Shown piece after piece: positions 35,390-45,501 of a stretch of 64,000 bases of DNA (positions are counted from its first letter, which is position 1; each line of letters starts with the position of its first letter). The stretch is from Rikenellaceae bacterium. Its GTDB lineage: Bacteria > Bacteroidota > Bacteroidia > Bacteroidales > Rikenellaceae. A program made the position numbers and the translations under genes. The stretch spans positions 17,253 to 81,252 of the forward strand of contig JAJQEF010000041.1 in NCBI GenBank assembly GCA_021201795.1, in the 5' to 3' direction. The notes under the pieces were generated by a model. That model was not told the origin of the DNA. It saw nothing but the letters and a program-made list of their open reading frames with translations, and ran no database searches.

Positions 35390-38263
35390 TTAAAGATTTA
35401 CAGACATCGTGAACCGCAGATCAGGTTTTTTGGAGTCGCTTGGAAAAAAGACGGCTCCTTTAAACTCTATATCGGCATTACTCATCCTGAAAGGATTCGC
35501 GTTAACACCTACTTCCAGACCATACGAATACACTTCACGACGTTTCGTATTGTTAACTACCGACAATGTTTTAAATGTCGAATATCCGCCATATAGTCCG
35601 GCATAAATACGTTTTATATATAATACCCCGGGAATTCCCCCATCCGGATAAGCAACAGGGAATTTGTAATCGGCCGAGGCGGAGAACATTTCTTTCGGAG
35701 TGAAATTATATCTTACGCCATGCGGGAACAATATATTGCTTACGAAATTATAAATATCTTCTTTCTGGTACTGATACAGCCCTATTAACCTCAAAGAATG
35801 GTTTGCAAGTATTCCCGGAACATAACCGCCTCCGTAAAACGAATAAATATTACCGAACCTCCCGGAGAACGGAGCTCCTCCATACGATAAACGTGAAAAA
35901 TATCCGAATTTAGGATAAATATCCCTGTATGCCATTCTTGCATTTGCTGAATAATATAAACTGAAGTCCACTTTCTGGTATCCGTTCCGGAACCCTTCAG
36001 TTTTATAATCATAAACCAAAGTATTATAATGGCTTAAGGAAACCGAAGGCGTCAAGGTTTTGAGCCAATAGCCTCCTGAAAGATTAAACGGAAGATATAC
36101 ACGGGTATTCAAGGTAAAATAATCCTTGGCTTTATAGTTCGGCTGAAATGTAAGATAACCGTCCGGCGAACCTGCTATGTATCCATTTTTACGTCCACCG
36201 TATTCTACACCCACTTCAATTTTGGGTGCGAAAAGGTCGAAGTGTAATTTCCCCCTTAAATAATTTTCACCGTCCGCATATCCGTAAGATAAAAATCCCG
36301 TCACTGTACTTAAAACATTCTGGCTGATAACGGCCACACCGAAGTCAGGTTCGAATTCACTTTCATCGGATAACCTGAACGGATCGAAGCTGAGAGGAGC
36401 CCAACTGTGGACATTGAATAAATGTAGACCTTTTCTATATCTTTTATTTTTCTCTTTCCGCGTCTCTGTATCGTAAATTTCGACGGAATCGGCATTTACC
36501 ACGTCGAACTGAGCCATAGGGGCATTAAGAATATTTTGAGGTATATTTCTATAATTTACTACGGTTTTGACCTCCGAATCAATATTCTGCATTGAAACAA
36601 AATAACCGTTTTTCCGATAAGTGACCTGAACTGTTCTTTTTCCGTTATTATCCACGGAAGGCATTATAGAACCGTATGTGGATTCCGTAATCCGGTATTC
36701 TTCAGAATCACTCAGATCTATATAATGAACTTCGTCTTTACCGCTTTCGATTGAATTAAAAAATAATTTCCCGTTCGCAGCAGATAAATTACTAACAGTT
36801 ACATATGAAGAAGGTTTGATAACAGAAATTTCCCCGGAACCAGTATCGATACCGGAAATAAACATCCCTTGTTCTCCAAGCCCTATAAACGATAAAGAAG
36901 AAGTATTTTTATCCAATGCAAGTCCGTGTACGGATATATTCTCAGGGAACGGAACACTTCTCAATAAGTCGAAATCTTCATCATAAATCATTAATGAATA
37001 TCTTCCTTTATTGTATTCTACCGCGGAATAACCGACATCCGAAAAAACCGGAAAAAATAAGTTCCCTAAGTTTCTATATGATTTTTTATTTTTTAAACGT
37101 CCGGCAGCTATATCCACTTCCGCACTGCGCAATACCGAATAATTTTTCTGCTCCCAGAAGGTTCCGGCACGATATTCCGTCCATATTACCTGTCCGTCAT
37201 TATAAACAGGCCGGGAACTGATATCTCCTGTATATGCCAGTGTTTTTTCCTCTCCGGTTTCAGTGTTAAGCAGTACGAACCGTGATGTATTTATAAGATC
37301 GTACTTTACGGCAAAAACGACGGAATCGTTCACGAAATAAGGATAAGAATAGAGCGTATAACTCCGGGAGGGGCTCTCCGCAACATCAGCGCTGTTATCC
37401 ACCTGCGGCAAAGAATCCCATATTCCTTTCAATTCATCGAAAGTATCCCTGAAGAGTTTTTTAGACGACGTTCCGTAATATTTTTTATAAGCAAAGTTTC
37501 TGGGAAAAATGAGATACGGCTTACGTGTCGAATATTCGATAATATTTTCCCAGAAATCCGGCCCATACATACGGTAAGTAAAATTTGTGATCTGATAACC
37601 CAGATTATAATGATTCGGTATATAATCCTTGTACGAACCGCAGAACCATTTATCGACAGTAAAGATCCGTGTATCACTGCCATCGAGATAGGCGCGGTAT
37701 TCCAGCGTAAATTCCGTCTGTAATCCTCTTCCGTAGGATGCGAAAGCGGTCTCTGCAAACGTAGCGTCACCTTCGAGGAACCATATCGGAACCAGCAAAC
37801 CTGCAGCACCGACGGACTGCTCTCCTATAATATATCCGAAATACTTCACTACGTTACGGTTAAGATTACTTATCTGTACAACATGCCTGTATTCATGTAT
37901 GGCTAACTGTTTCAGCCATGGAACTGCAAATGAATTCACGGGAGGAGTCAATACCAGCTCCGCATGTTTCGGTGCCCACGATACAACTCCGTTCGACTGT
38001 AGGTTATATCCGTGAAGGACAACCGGCAGTTTTTTCGCCCTTCGAGTCAGTCCGTAATGCAGCGAATTATAAACAGTGTCGATAGTTTCAAAAACTACCT
38101 CCGACTGCTTCTCGAAACCTTCAGGAAAAATTATTTTATATCGTTCATTATCCCTCTGCCACCATTTTACGGAATACGGATCCCGACCTTCATCGTAATA
38201 CTGAGCTGAAAGTGAAATTACTGTAAATAGAAATGCTGCGAGGAAAAATAAGCGTTTTACCAT
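35390..38263 (-). CDS. Large outer-membrane protein with HExxH metalloprotease-like domain, propeller and C-terminal barrel
   Basis: 957 residues with a signal peptide (LFFLAAFLFTVISLSAQ). Residues about 50-290 form a gluzincin-like domain: HEYRH at about 142-146 as zinc-binding motif and WFLEGDATFAE some 45 residues later with the third ligand Glu. Residues about 290-600 contain repeated strand motifs as in TolB-like beta-propellers (SRSYTLYSYPYFVNDSVVFA, FNSIESGKDEVHYIDLSD). The last 350 residues alternate aromatic-rich beta strands and end in a phenylalanine-rich strand (RFTMSVNL), typical of an outer-membrane barrel. Substrate and role are unknown. It is the last gene of the U32-peptidase operon. 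Confidence 0.78.
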   Translation of the reverse strand: MVKRLFFLAAFLFTVISLSAQYYDEGRDPYSVKWWQRDNERYKIIFPEGFEKQSEVVFETIDTVYNSLHYGLTRRAKKLPVVLHGYNLQSNGVVSWAPKHAELVLTPPVNSFAVPWLKQLAIHEYRHVVQISNLNRNVVKYFGYIIGEQSVGAAGLLVPIWFLEGDATFAETAFASYGRGLQTEFTLEYRAYLDGSDTRIFTVDKWFCGSYKDYIPNHYNLGYQITNFTYRMYGPDFWENIIEYSTRKPYLIFPRNFAYKKYYGTSSKKLFRDTFDELKGIWDSLPQVDNSADVAESPSRSYTLYSYPYFVNDSVVFAVKYDLINTSRFVLLNTETGEEKTLAYTGDISSRPVYNDGQVIWTEYRAGTFWEQKNYSVLRSAEVDIAAGRLKNKKSYRNLGNLFFPVFSDVGYSAVEYNKGRYSLMIYDEDFDLLRSVPFPENISVHGLALDKNTSSLSFIGLGEQGMFISGIDTGSGEISVIKPSSYVTVSNLSAANGKLFFNSIESGKDEVHYIDLSDSEEYRITESTYGSIMPSVDNNGKRTVQVTYRKNGYFVSMQNIDSEVKTVVNYRNIPQNILNAPMAQFDVVNADSVEIYDTETRKEKNKRYRKGLHLFNVHSWAPLSFDPFRLSDESEFEPDFGVAVISQNVLSTVTGFLSYGYADGENYLRGKLHFDLFAPKIEVGVEYGGRKNGYIAGSPDGYLTFQPNYKAKDYFTLNTRVYLPFNLSGGYWLKTLTPSVSLSHYNTLVYDYKTEGFRNGYQKVDFSLYYSANARMAYRDIYPKFGYFSRLSYGGAPFSGRFGNIYSFYGGGYVPGILANHSLRLIGLYQYQKEDIYNFVSNILFPHGVRYNFTPKEMFSASADYKFPVAYPDGGIPGVLYIKRIYAGLYGGYSTFKTLSVVNNTKRREVYSYGLEVGVNANPFRMSNADIEFKGAVFFPSDSKKPDLRFTMSVNL

Positions 38264-38267
38264 AATT

Positions 38268-38615
38268 TTAACCTCCGGCTTTTTTCGCTTTGTAACCGGC
38301 TTTTATCAGCAAGTCGACAATACGGTCGCGGAAGTCGCCCTGAATAATAATTTCTCCGTCTTTTGCACTGCCTCCTACTCCACATTTGGTCTTAAGTTCG
38401 CGGCATAATTCTTTCAAATCGTTCTCATTACCAGCAAACCCTTTTACTATGGTGGCCACTTTACCTCCCCTGTTTTTTCTGTCGAGCCATACGCGAAGGT
38501 CCTGCTTATCAGGAGAAACAGCCCCTGTTCCGGAATCTTCTTCCGTTTCGTATTTAAAATCAGGATTTGTGGAATAAACCACATTGAGTCTTTTTTTCCA
38601 ATCGTTACTACTCAT
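38268..38615 (-). CDS. SUI1/YciH-type translation initiation factor
   Basis: 115 residues with the SUI1 domain in the C-terminal 80: KVATIVKGFAGNENDLKELC, then KCGVGGSAKDGEIIIQGDFR and VDLLIKAGYKAKKAGG. YciH-type proteins act on start-codon fidelity at the 30S subunit. It lies 2 bp after the methyltransferase gene and 4 bp before the large outer-membrane protein gene. Confidence 0.92.
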   Translation of the reverse strand: MSSNDWKKRLNVVYSTNPDFKYETEEDSGTGAVSPDKQDLRVWLDRKNRGGKVATIVKGFAGNENDLKELCRELKTKCGVGGSAKDGEIIIQGDFRDRIVDLLIKAGYKAKKAGG

Positions 38616-38617
38616 TT

Positions 38618-39490
38618 CTATCTTTTCATTCTGTAAAATACTCCTAAAGGAAGCGATTTTCCTGCTTTATCGCCTACAAATATTTCTCCGCATTCTTCTT
38701 CACGGGGTTTACCGAAAACCTGATTAGCAAGGGTCTTTGCCACCAATGCCGATAACCCCATGGAGTAAAGGTTCATAACCAGAAACGAATTCTTATCGGC
38801 CAATATTTCCCGGCAGCATGAAAGAAGATCGTAAATATTTTCTTCCAGTATCCACTTTTCCCCATCAGGTCCTCGTCCGTATGCAGGAGGATCAAGAATA
38901 ATTCCATTATATTTTCGTTCTCTCTTAACTTCCCTCCGCACAAATTTAAGTGCATCATCGACGATCCACCGGATATTGCTCAGGCCGGAGAGCTTCATAT
39001 TTTCCCGCGACCAGGTAACTACCTGCTTAACCGAATCCACGTGTGTAACTTCTGCACCTGCACTAGAAGCAGCCAGCGAAGCACCTCCCGTATATGCAAA
39101 AAGATTCAACACCTTTTTTTCGGGAAGTTGTTTCACACTATCGTAGATATAATTCCAGTTCTCCGACTGCTCGGGAAAAATTCCCACATGTTTGAATGAA
39201 GTGAGACCGAGCCTCATCATCAGTTTCATCTCTTTGTAAGAATATGAAACATTCCATTGAGAGGGCATTTCTTTTTTATAATTCCATTCCCCGCGATCAT
39301 CACTCTTCTTATCCTTGTAAAATACGGCATCCGCCATTCTTTTCCATTCTTCATCGGTATCGGTTTTCTGCCATAAGGCCTGCGGCTCCGGCCTTCGGAC
39401 CACATATTTTCCGAATCTTTCGAGTTTTTCAAAATCACCGGAGTCGATAAGCTCGTAATCTTCCCAGTGGTGCGGAGTAAGTAATTTCAT
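38618..39490 (-). CDS. Class I SAM-dependent methyltransferase (RlmI-like)
   Basis: 290 residues with AdoMet-binding VLNLFAYTGGASLAASSAGA at about residue 134, acidic loop VTHVDSVKQVVTWSREN, and catalytic IILDPPAYGRGP near 204. This matches the RlmI/RlmK-like group of rRNA cytosine or guanine methyltransferases, but it lacks the N-terminal PUA domain, so the target is uncertain. Its first codon overlaps the stop of the U32 gene. Confidence 0.85.
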   Translation of the reverse strand: MKLLTPHHWEDYELIDSGDFEKLERFGKYVVRRPEPQALWQKTDTDEEWKRMADAVFYKDKKSDDRGEWNYKKEMPSQWNVSYSYKEMKLMMRLGLTSFKHVGIFPEQSENWNYIYDSVKQLPEKKVLNLFAYTGGASLAASSAGAEVTHVDSVKQVVTWSRENMKLSGLSNIRWIVDDALKFVRREVKRERKYNGIILDPPAYGRGPDGEKWILEENIYDLLSCCREILADKNSFLVMNLYSMGLSALVAKTLANQVFGKPREEECGEIFVGDKAGKSLPLGVFYRMKR

Positions 39491-41316
39491 TATTCTTTGT
39501 TTTTTCCAACGTAAACCACCATCATTTCACACTGTTCACAATCGAAATTTAGGTCGAATATATGTTTTTTATTTTTTATACTTAACTTTCCCCTAAGGTT
39601 ACTTTTCTTTCTCAGACATTCACCGATCTCCCTTCTGATACAGTACTTTGTCCGCATTACGGTTTTGCCTTTATAACCACACTGTTTCTCGAGCCCGCTT
39701 TCTTCTATATCAGCACCGCATTCACTGTAAAACAATTCCGACAGCCTGTTGGTAACATTTGCACGGTAGTCGAGTTTTTTGAAATACATTTTAGTTACAT
39801 ATCTACCTACAGGTCTAATTTCCCGTTTATAGAGCGACAAGCGCTTAATATCCAGTATTCCCAGAACATTCCGCCTTAGAGCGGATATAATCGATGCCGG
39901 AACAAAAATATCTTCCCTTATGATCCTAAGACCATCTATACGATAAGCTGTACCTCCTGCCTTTAAAACGGTATCCGTAATTTTTTTTCTGTTATTTTCC
40001 GCATCCTTTGCCGTCTGAAAAACTCCTTCGATATCTTTTTCAGCAGTGACTCCATCGGGTGCAGTAATTCTTAGTCCTACTTTAGTTTCACTGAGATAAA
40101 GTTCTGCATCGACAAGAATAGTCCTAATCGAATTATGATTTTCAATAAAATTATAAAAGGAATGATCGTGATTCCTGTAAACATCCATCCCCGGCCTTAT
40201 TCCGTCTGGATTATTCGGAAAAACAGTATTTCCTTCAGCTGTATTCACATTAGTTCCTGTAACTGATTCCGAATCCGAAAGAAACAAAAGACCGTCTCCG
40301 TTATTGATTTTTTTACCGGTTTTAACAGTAAAACTTTTACCAGAAACAGACTGCACTTTTCCGATATATTCCCCTACGGATTTAGGGGTTTTAAAATTTG
40401 AGACATTTTTATCATTACTCAACAAATAATAGTCCGTAAATCCGCGTGAAAATGTTTTTGCAGGATCAGATGCAAAGTTTTCATTAACCAGATCCCCGTA
40501 AGAAGACTTCAGCATATCGCCGCGCGAATGTAATATCCGGTCAAGATTAGCCCTGTAATACGACACGGTATTTTTAAGATATGCCATATCTTTCAACCTC
40601 CCTTCTATCTTGAAAGAATCCACTCCTGCCATAATAAGTTTTTCTAAATGAGATGACATATCCATATCCCTTACTGAAAGCAAATGAGCGTTATCGATAA
40701 TTTTACGGCCACCTGAATCTACCAGATCATAATCCCACCTGCATGGTTGCCTGCACTCTCCCCTGTTGCCGCTCTTCCCAGAGGTTACATGGCTCATGTA
40801 ACACTGTCCGCTGTAACACACGCATATCGCTCCGTGTACGAATACCTCCAACCCTATCGTCGTCCGACTCCGTATCGCTTTTATTTCATCAATCCTTAAG
40901 GCTCGTTCAAGGATGAGCCTCGAGAATCCGGCATGCTGAAGAAATTCAGCCTTAGACGGTTCGTTAATAAATGTTTGCGTGGAAGCATGAAGGGGAACAG
41001 GCGGAATATCCATCTGAAGAAACGCCATATCCTGTATTATCAGTGCATCCACTCCCCTCTCCCATGCCTCGGTAGCTATCATCTTAGCCTGTTCGAGTTC
41101 TTCATCATAAAGAATGGTATTGATAGCCATATAAACCTTAGCTCCGTACCGGTGCGCATATTTGACCAGCTCACCGATATCTTTCATACTGTTGCCTGCG
41201 GAAGCACGGGCGCCAAACATCGGCCCCCCTATATATACGGCATCGGCGCCATAATTTATAGCGGTCTTTCCGTATTCAAGATTTTTCGCGGGAGCAAGTA
41301 GTTCCAGTTTACGCAT
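39490..41316 (-). CDS. U32-family (RlhA/YdcP-like) protein
   Basis: 608 residues. It begins KLELLAPAKNLEYGKTAINY and has AVYIGGPMFGARA, VHGAICVCYSGQCYMS, and the four-Cys cluster region GNRGECRQPCRWDY, then VDSFKIEGRLKDMAYL. This is the U32 peptidase family, whose E. coli member of similar length, RlhA, hydroxylates C2501 of 23S rRNA. A second, DUF3656-like part follows, with a C-terminal Cys-rich tail. A tRNA-hydroxylation (TrhP-like) role is the alternative, but the length favours RlhA. First gene of an operon with other translation-related genes. Confidence 0.85.
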   Translation of the reverse strand: MRKLELLAPAKNLEYGKTAINYGADAVYIGGPMFGARASAGNSMKDIGELVKYAHRYGAKVYMAINTILYDEELEQAKMIATEAWERGVDALIIQDMAFLQMDIPPVPLHASTQTFINEPSKAEFLQHAGFSRLILERALRIDEIKAIRSRTTIGLEVFVHGAICVCYSGQCYMSHVTSGKSGNRGECRQPCRWDYDLVDSGGRKIIDNAHLLSVRDMDMSSHLEKLIMAGVDSFKIEGRLKDMAYLKNTVSYYRANLDRILHSRGDMLKSSYGDLVNENFASDPAKTFSRGFTDYYLLSNDKNVSNFKTPKSVGEYIGKVQSVSGKSFTVKTGKKINNGDGLLFLSDSESVTGTNVNTAEGNTVFPNNPDGIRPGMDVYRNHDHSFYNFIENHNSIRTILVDAELYLSETKVGLRITAPDGVTAEKDIEGVFQTAKDAENNRKKITDTVLKAGGTAYRIDGLRIIREDIFVPASIISALRRNVLGILDIKRLSLYKREIRPVGRYVTKMYFKKLDYRANVTNRLSELFYSECGADIEESGLEKQCGYKGKTVMRTKYCIRREIGECLRKKSNLRGKLSIKNKKHIFDLNFDCEQCEMMVVYVGKNKE

Positions 41317-41363
41317 TAATCTGCCTGTTTACCATAAAGGTACAATAAACACCTTAAAATTTC

Positions 41364-41371
41364 TAACTTTG
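41364..41371 (+). promoter_or_regulatory. Putative -7 element for the LTA-synthase-like gene
   Basis: TAACTTTG matches TAnnTTTG, 19 bp before the start codon. On the other strand TACCTTTA (41334-41341) is one base away from the same consensus and could serve the U32 operon. Confidence 0.45.
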
Positions 41372-41390
41372 CAGCAAACGTCTTTATCGA

Positions 41391-43307
41391 ATGAAACCTT
41401 TCAACGACTTTTTAACATTCGTTTACCGGATCCTCCTGTTATACATTTTATTCATGATATGCAGGATAATCTTCTATATATATAATCTCGATCTGACAGG
41501 GACAATAACATGGACGGAATTTCCAAAACTCCTCAAAGGATCTCTCATATTCGATTCGGGGTCGATATTTTATATAAACCTGCCGTTCCTGTTTTTTTCA
41601 TTACTTCCGTTCAGATTCAGAAGCAACAGGATTTACCAGAAAATACTTTTATGGGTGTTCGTCATCGTAAACAGTTTAGGACTGGCGATAAATATAGCCG
41701 ATATATTTTACTACCCTTACAAATTAGGCCCGATCGCTTCGGACGACCTCCACTTTACTACGAACGGAAATTTCGGATCACTTATGTGGAGCTTCTTTAA
41801 AGATTTCTGGTGGGGGTTCATTCTATGGGGAGGAATAATTTTCGCTTTGTGGTACGGATTTAAAAAAATCGGCTACCGCACGACGCAAATCAAAAACAAT
41901 TTCGTTTATTTCTTCTCCCAACTGGCATTACTCGGACTGGCGGTTTTTACGGCGGTAGTATTGATACGTGGCGGAAACATATCCGGAGCGACATATCCGA
42001 TAAACATCAGCGATGCATCCTTATATGCTTCTCCGTCAAAAAACGGACTTATTCTAAGCAACCCGTTTGCACTGATAAGAACCATGGGTCAAAGCGTCTA
42101 TTATCCGCAGTATTTCCAGGAAGAAGAACTCGATGATATTTTTACTCCGGTACATACACCTCCCTACGAATCCATAGTAGAAATAGAAGGACATCCGAAT
42201 GTAGTGATAATAATTCTGGAGAGTTTCGCATCTGCGCATATCAAGTCTCTTTCAGATCAATTCCCCGCAGATGATCCGGGTTATACCCCTTTTCTGGATT
42301 CATTGATAAATAACGGATTTATATTCCGCAGCGCATTCCAGAACGGGATACGATCCATAGATGCACTACCGGCAATATGGACCTCTATCCCATCTTTTAA
42401 GACCCAGTTTTTATCCATGCCCCAGTCTTCAGCTCCGATGCTGTCGCTTCCGGAAATAATGAAAACAATGGGCTACACCACCGCATTTCTGCACGGAGCC
42501 GTCAAAGAATCGATGAGTTTCGTAGCATTCGGGAACCAGGCGGGTGTACAGAAATTCGTTTCACGTGAAGAATATGAAAAAGAAAACGGCAAAAACGACT
42601 TCGACGGCAAATGGGGAATCTGGGACCACAAGTTTTTTCCGTTTGCAGCAAAAAATATAGATGAATTACAGGAACCTTTCTTTGCCACGATGTTCAGTCT
42701 GTCGTCCCACCATCCCTTCCGGCTTCCTGCGGAATTCGAAGGAAGATATCCGGAAGGTAAAATGCCGATACATAAAATGATAGCTTACAGCGATGAGGCA
42801 TTAAGAAACTTTTTCACACAGGTATCGACATACGACTGGTTTGATAATACAATATTCATCATTACCGGCGACCACGGCTCCGGAGCAGACAATGAAAAAT
42901 ACCTGAAAACTCCATACAATTTCTCCATCCCGATATTATTTTATTCGCCCTCGATGGATCTGCGCGGAGAGAGTTACCGCGCAGCAGGCCATATGGATAT
43001 AATGCCCACCCTGCTGGCTTTGTTCGGTTATGAAGAACCGTTTTTCGCCTTTGGAAAAAACTTATTTTCCGACCGGACTCCGGATCGTACCATAAATTAC
43101 ATGGGATCTTTCAATACCATTACAGACAGCCTGTTGTATATATTCAATGAACGTGATCTTTCAGCCGTATATAACTATCGGACCGACCCTTTGCAGGAAA
43201 ATAATATACTGGATGAATTTCAGGAACCGGATTCAGTACTGATATGGACAAAAGCATTTATCCAGCAATACTATAAACACATAAAGGAACGCAACTACAT
43301 GCCATAA
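41391..43307 (+). CDS. LTA-synthase-family sulfatase-like membrane protein
   Basis: 638 residues. The N-terminal 205 hold about five membrane helices (ILLYILFMICRIIFYIYNL, ILLWVFVIVNSLGLAINIAD, LALLGLAVFTAVVLI). Residues about 265-600 form an extracytoplasmic sulfatase/phosphatase domain with VVIIILESFASAH near the nucleophile, FDGKWGIWDHKFF and ITGDHGSGAD carrying metal ligands. Such proteins transfer phosphoglycerol or phosphoethanolamine groups to cell-envelope polymers or lipids. In Gram-negative Bacteroidota lipoteichoic acid is not made, so the acceptor is unknown. Confidence 0.88.
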   Translation: MKPFNDFLTFVYRILLLYILFMICRIIFYIYNLDLTGTITWTEFPKLLKGSLIFDSGSIFYINLPFLFFSLLPFRFRSNRIYQKILLWVFVIVNSLGLAINIADIFYYPYKLGPIASDDLHFTTNGNFGSLMWSFFKDFWWGFILWGGIIFALWYGFKKIGYRTTQIKNNFVYFFSQLALLGLAVFTAVVLIRGGNISGATYPINISDASLYASPSKNGLILSNPFALIRTMGQSVYYPQYFQEEELDDIFTPVHTPPYESIVEIEGHPNVVIIILESFASAHIKSLSDQFPADDPGYTPFLDSLINNGFIFRSAFQNGIRSIDALPAIWTSIPSFKTQFLSMPQSSAPMLSLPEIMKTMGYTTAFLHGAVKESMSFVAFGNQAGVQKFVSREEYEKENGKNDFDGKWGIWDHKFFPFAAKNIDELQEPFFATMFSLSSHHPFRLPAEFEGRYPEGKMPIHKMIAYSDEALRNFFTQVSTYDWFDNTIFIITGDHGSGADNEKYLKTPYNFSIPILFYSPSMDLRGESYRAAGHMDIMPTLLALFGYEEPFFAFGKNLFSDRTPDRTINYMGSFNTITDSLLYIFNERDLSAVYNYRTDPLQENNILDEFQEPDSVLIWTKAFIQQYYKHIKERNYMP

Positions 43308-43342
43308 AAAAAGAGACTTTAAAACTCCCATTTTTTAATATT

Positions 43343-44212
43343 CTAAAACACTACTGTTTTATTTTTATAAGTTAGAATTTTTCGCGCGATGTGTTTTCCG
43401 ACAGCTTTCGAAAGAACTATTTTTTCAAGATCCCTTCCTTTCCTGACAAGATCTTCCACCGTATCCTTATGTGAGATCCGGGTAATGTCCTGACCTATTA
43501 TGGGCCCGGCATCCAACTCTGCAGTAACATAATGGCTGGTCGCTCCGATAAGTTTAACTCCTCTTTCGTAGGCAGCGTGGTATGGTTTCGCTCCAATAAA
43601 AGCAGGTAGGAACGAGTGATGTATATTTATGATTTTATCCGGATATTTTTCAATCATTTTATCCGATAATATCTGCATGTAGCGAGCCAGAACTATAAAA
43701 TCCACATTGTTGTCTTCGAGAAGCCGGAGTGTTTTTTCTTCCTGCTCCGCTTTATTTTCTTTGGTTATGGGAATACAATAGAACGGAATACCGAACCTAT
43801 CCGCAACTTCACGCATATCTTCGTGGTTGCTTATTATCATAGGTATCTTCACATCCCACTCCCCAGCGGTATATCTCGCAAGCATATCAAACAGACAATG
43901 CGACATTTTCGAGACGAACACGGCCATATTCGGAACATAGTCCGAAAAATAAACCTTGAAACTCATATTATATTTCTGAGCATACAACGTGTCGAAATAC
44001 TCTGTTATGCGGTCCTGAGGAATAACAAAACCTTTAAGTTCCCACTCCACCCTCATAAAGAATATATGCTCTACTTTATCTACATGTTGATCGAGGTAAA
44101 TGATATTACCCCCGTTTATATTTATAAATTCAGTAACGGTAGCGAGGATTCCCTGTTGGTCGGGACAGTGTATAAGTAATATCGCTCTCGTTCCGTTTTC
44201 TTTCTTAGCCAT
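43343..44212 (-). CDS. purU: Formyltetrahydrofolate deformylase
   Basis: Hydrolyses 10-formyl-tetrahydrofolate to formate and tetrahydrofolate, balancing one-carbon pools for purine synthesis. An N-terminal ACT domain (ILLIHCPDQQGILATVTEFI) precedes the formyltransferase-like domain. Catalytic residues are visible in IINIHHSFLPAFIGAKPYHA and GATSHYVTAELDAGPIIGQD. The ATG at 44212 overlaps the frr stop; the TTG one codon upstream is not preferred. Confidence 0.95.
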   Translation of the reverse strand: MAKKENGTRAILLIHCPDQQGILATVTEFININGGNIIYLDQHVDKVEHIFFMRVEWELKGFVIPQDRITEYFDTLYAQKYNMSFKVYFSDYVPNMAVFVSKMSHCLFDMLARYTAGEWDVKIPMIISNHEDMREVADRFGIPFYCIPITKENKAEQEEKTLRLLEDNNVDFIVLARYMQILSDKMIEKYPDKIINIHHSFLPAFIGAKPYHAAYERGVKLIGATSHYVTAELDAGPIIGQDITRISHKDTVEDLVRKGRDLEKIVLSKAVGKHIARKILTYKNKTVVF

Positions 44213-44769
44213 CAAACCGTCATTATTTCTTTCTCTTTCAATACGAACATCTCATCCACTTTTTTGGAATATTTTTCCATAAGCTTCTGTGCACTCTCCT
44301 CGCCGTCTTTCGCAACATCTTCCGACATACCATCTTTTTGTGCTTTTTTAAATGCTTCGACAGCATCGCGGCGGGAATTACGAAGGCTCACACGAGCGGT
44401 CTCCACTTCCGCTTTAACCTGTTTTACCAGTTCTTTACGTCTTTCTTCGGTAAGAGGAGGTATAGACAAGCGAATATGTTCACCGTTATTAGAAGGAGTA
44501 AGACCAATATTAGCGACAAGTATCGCCTTTTCCACTGCAGGAATAAGATTTTTTTCCCATGGCTGGATAAGCACGGTTTTAGCATCGGGCACAGTTACAC
44601 TTGCTACCTGGTTCACAGGAGTCGGCGTTCCGTAATAATCCACCATAACACTGTTCAAGAGGTTCGGGCTTGCCTTTCCCGCACGTACATTAGCCATTTC
44701 TTCTTCGAAATGATCGATAGCCTTCTGCATTTTCAATTCGGCAGCATTCAAAATATCTTTCGGTTCCAT
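44212..44769 (-). CDS. frr: Ribosome recycling factor
   Basis: Splits terminated ribosomes together with EF-G. 185 residues, the standard length. Family motifs VRAGKASPNLLNSVMVDYYG, LIQPWEKNLIPAVEKAI, NGEHIRLSIPPLTEERRKEL and VSLRNSRRDAVEAFKKAQKD are all present. It lies 12 bp after pyrH, a conserved neighbourhood in bacteria. Confidence 0.98.
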   Translation of the reverse strand: MEPKDILNAAELKMQKAIDHFEEEMANVRAGKASPNLLNSVMVDYYGTPTPVNQVASVTVPDAKTVLIQPWEKNLIPAVEKAILVANIGLTPSNNGEHIRLSIPPLTEERRKELVKQVKAEVETARVSLRNSRRDAVEAFKKAQKDGMSEDVAKDGEESAQKLMEKYSKKVDEMFVLKEKEIMTV

Positions 44770-44781
44770 ATATTTTACTTT

Positions 44782-45495
44782 TTATCGATTACTTACTATA
44801 GTTCCTATAGATTGTCCATCCAATACTTTTTCCAGGTTTCCTTCCGTATCCATATCGAATACTATCAGCGACAGATCGTTCTCTTTACACATGGTAAATG
44901 CGGTAAGGTCCATTATTTTCAGCCGACGTTCATAAACTTCGTCAAATGAGATTTTATCGAACTTAGTTGCGGTCGGATCCTTTTCAGTATCTGCAGTATA
45001 AATTCCATCTACCCTTGTACCTTTAAGCATGATTTCCGCTTCGATCTCGACACCACGCAATACGGATGCCGTATCCGTAGTAAAAAACGGATTTCCAGTA
45101 CCTCCGGCAATTATTACCACATTTCCCGATTCCATATACTCAACAGCCTTATCTTTCGAATAAAGCTCTCCGACCGGCTCCATACGAATGGAAGTAAGGA
45201 CTTTGGCCCTGCATCCGGTGCTGGTAAGCGAAGACTGTAATGCTAGAGAATTTATCACCGTGGCAAGCATACCCATCTGGTCGCCTTTTACCCGGTCGAA
45301 ACCTTTGGATACACCGCTAAGTCCGCGGAAGATGTTACCGCCGCCTATAACTATTCCTATCTGGATTCCTTTATCTGAAACGGCTTTTATCTGCTTAGAA
45401 TAACTTTCGAGTTTTTCGGTAGATATACCGTAACCAGAATCGCCCATCAGGGATTCGCCGCTAAGCTTAAGTAGTATTCTGCTAAATTTTCTCAT
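44782..45495 (-). CDS. pyrH: UMP kinase
   Basis: Phosphorylates UMP to UDP. 237 residues of the amino-acid-kinase fold: KFSRILLKLSGESLMG, IGIVIGGGNIFRG, GDQMGMLATVINSLALQ and VIIAGGTGNPFFTTDTA. It starts 6 bp after the OmpA-like gene and precedes frr. Confidence 0.98.
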   Translation of the reverse strand: MRKFSRILLKLSGESLMGDSGYGISTEKLESYSKQIKAVSDKGIQIGIVIGGGNIFRGLSGVSKGFDRVKGDQMGMLATVINSLALQSSLTSTGCRAKVLTSIRMEPVGELYSKDKAVEYMESGNVVIIAGGTGNPFFTTDTASVLRGVEIEAEIMLKGTRVDGIYTADTEKDPTATKFDKISFDEVYERRLKIMDLTAFTMCKENDLSLIVFDMDTEGNLEKVLDGQSIGTIVSNR

Positions 45496-45501
45496 TTCGT
45501 A

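Noticed and set aside
43308..43342. Hairpin terminator between the LTA-synthase-like gene and purU
   Set aside because: Only a short, mismatched stem can be drawn; A and T runs alone are not enough.
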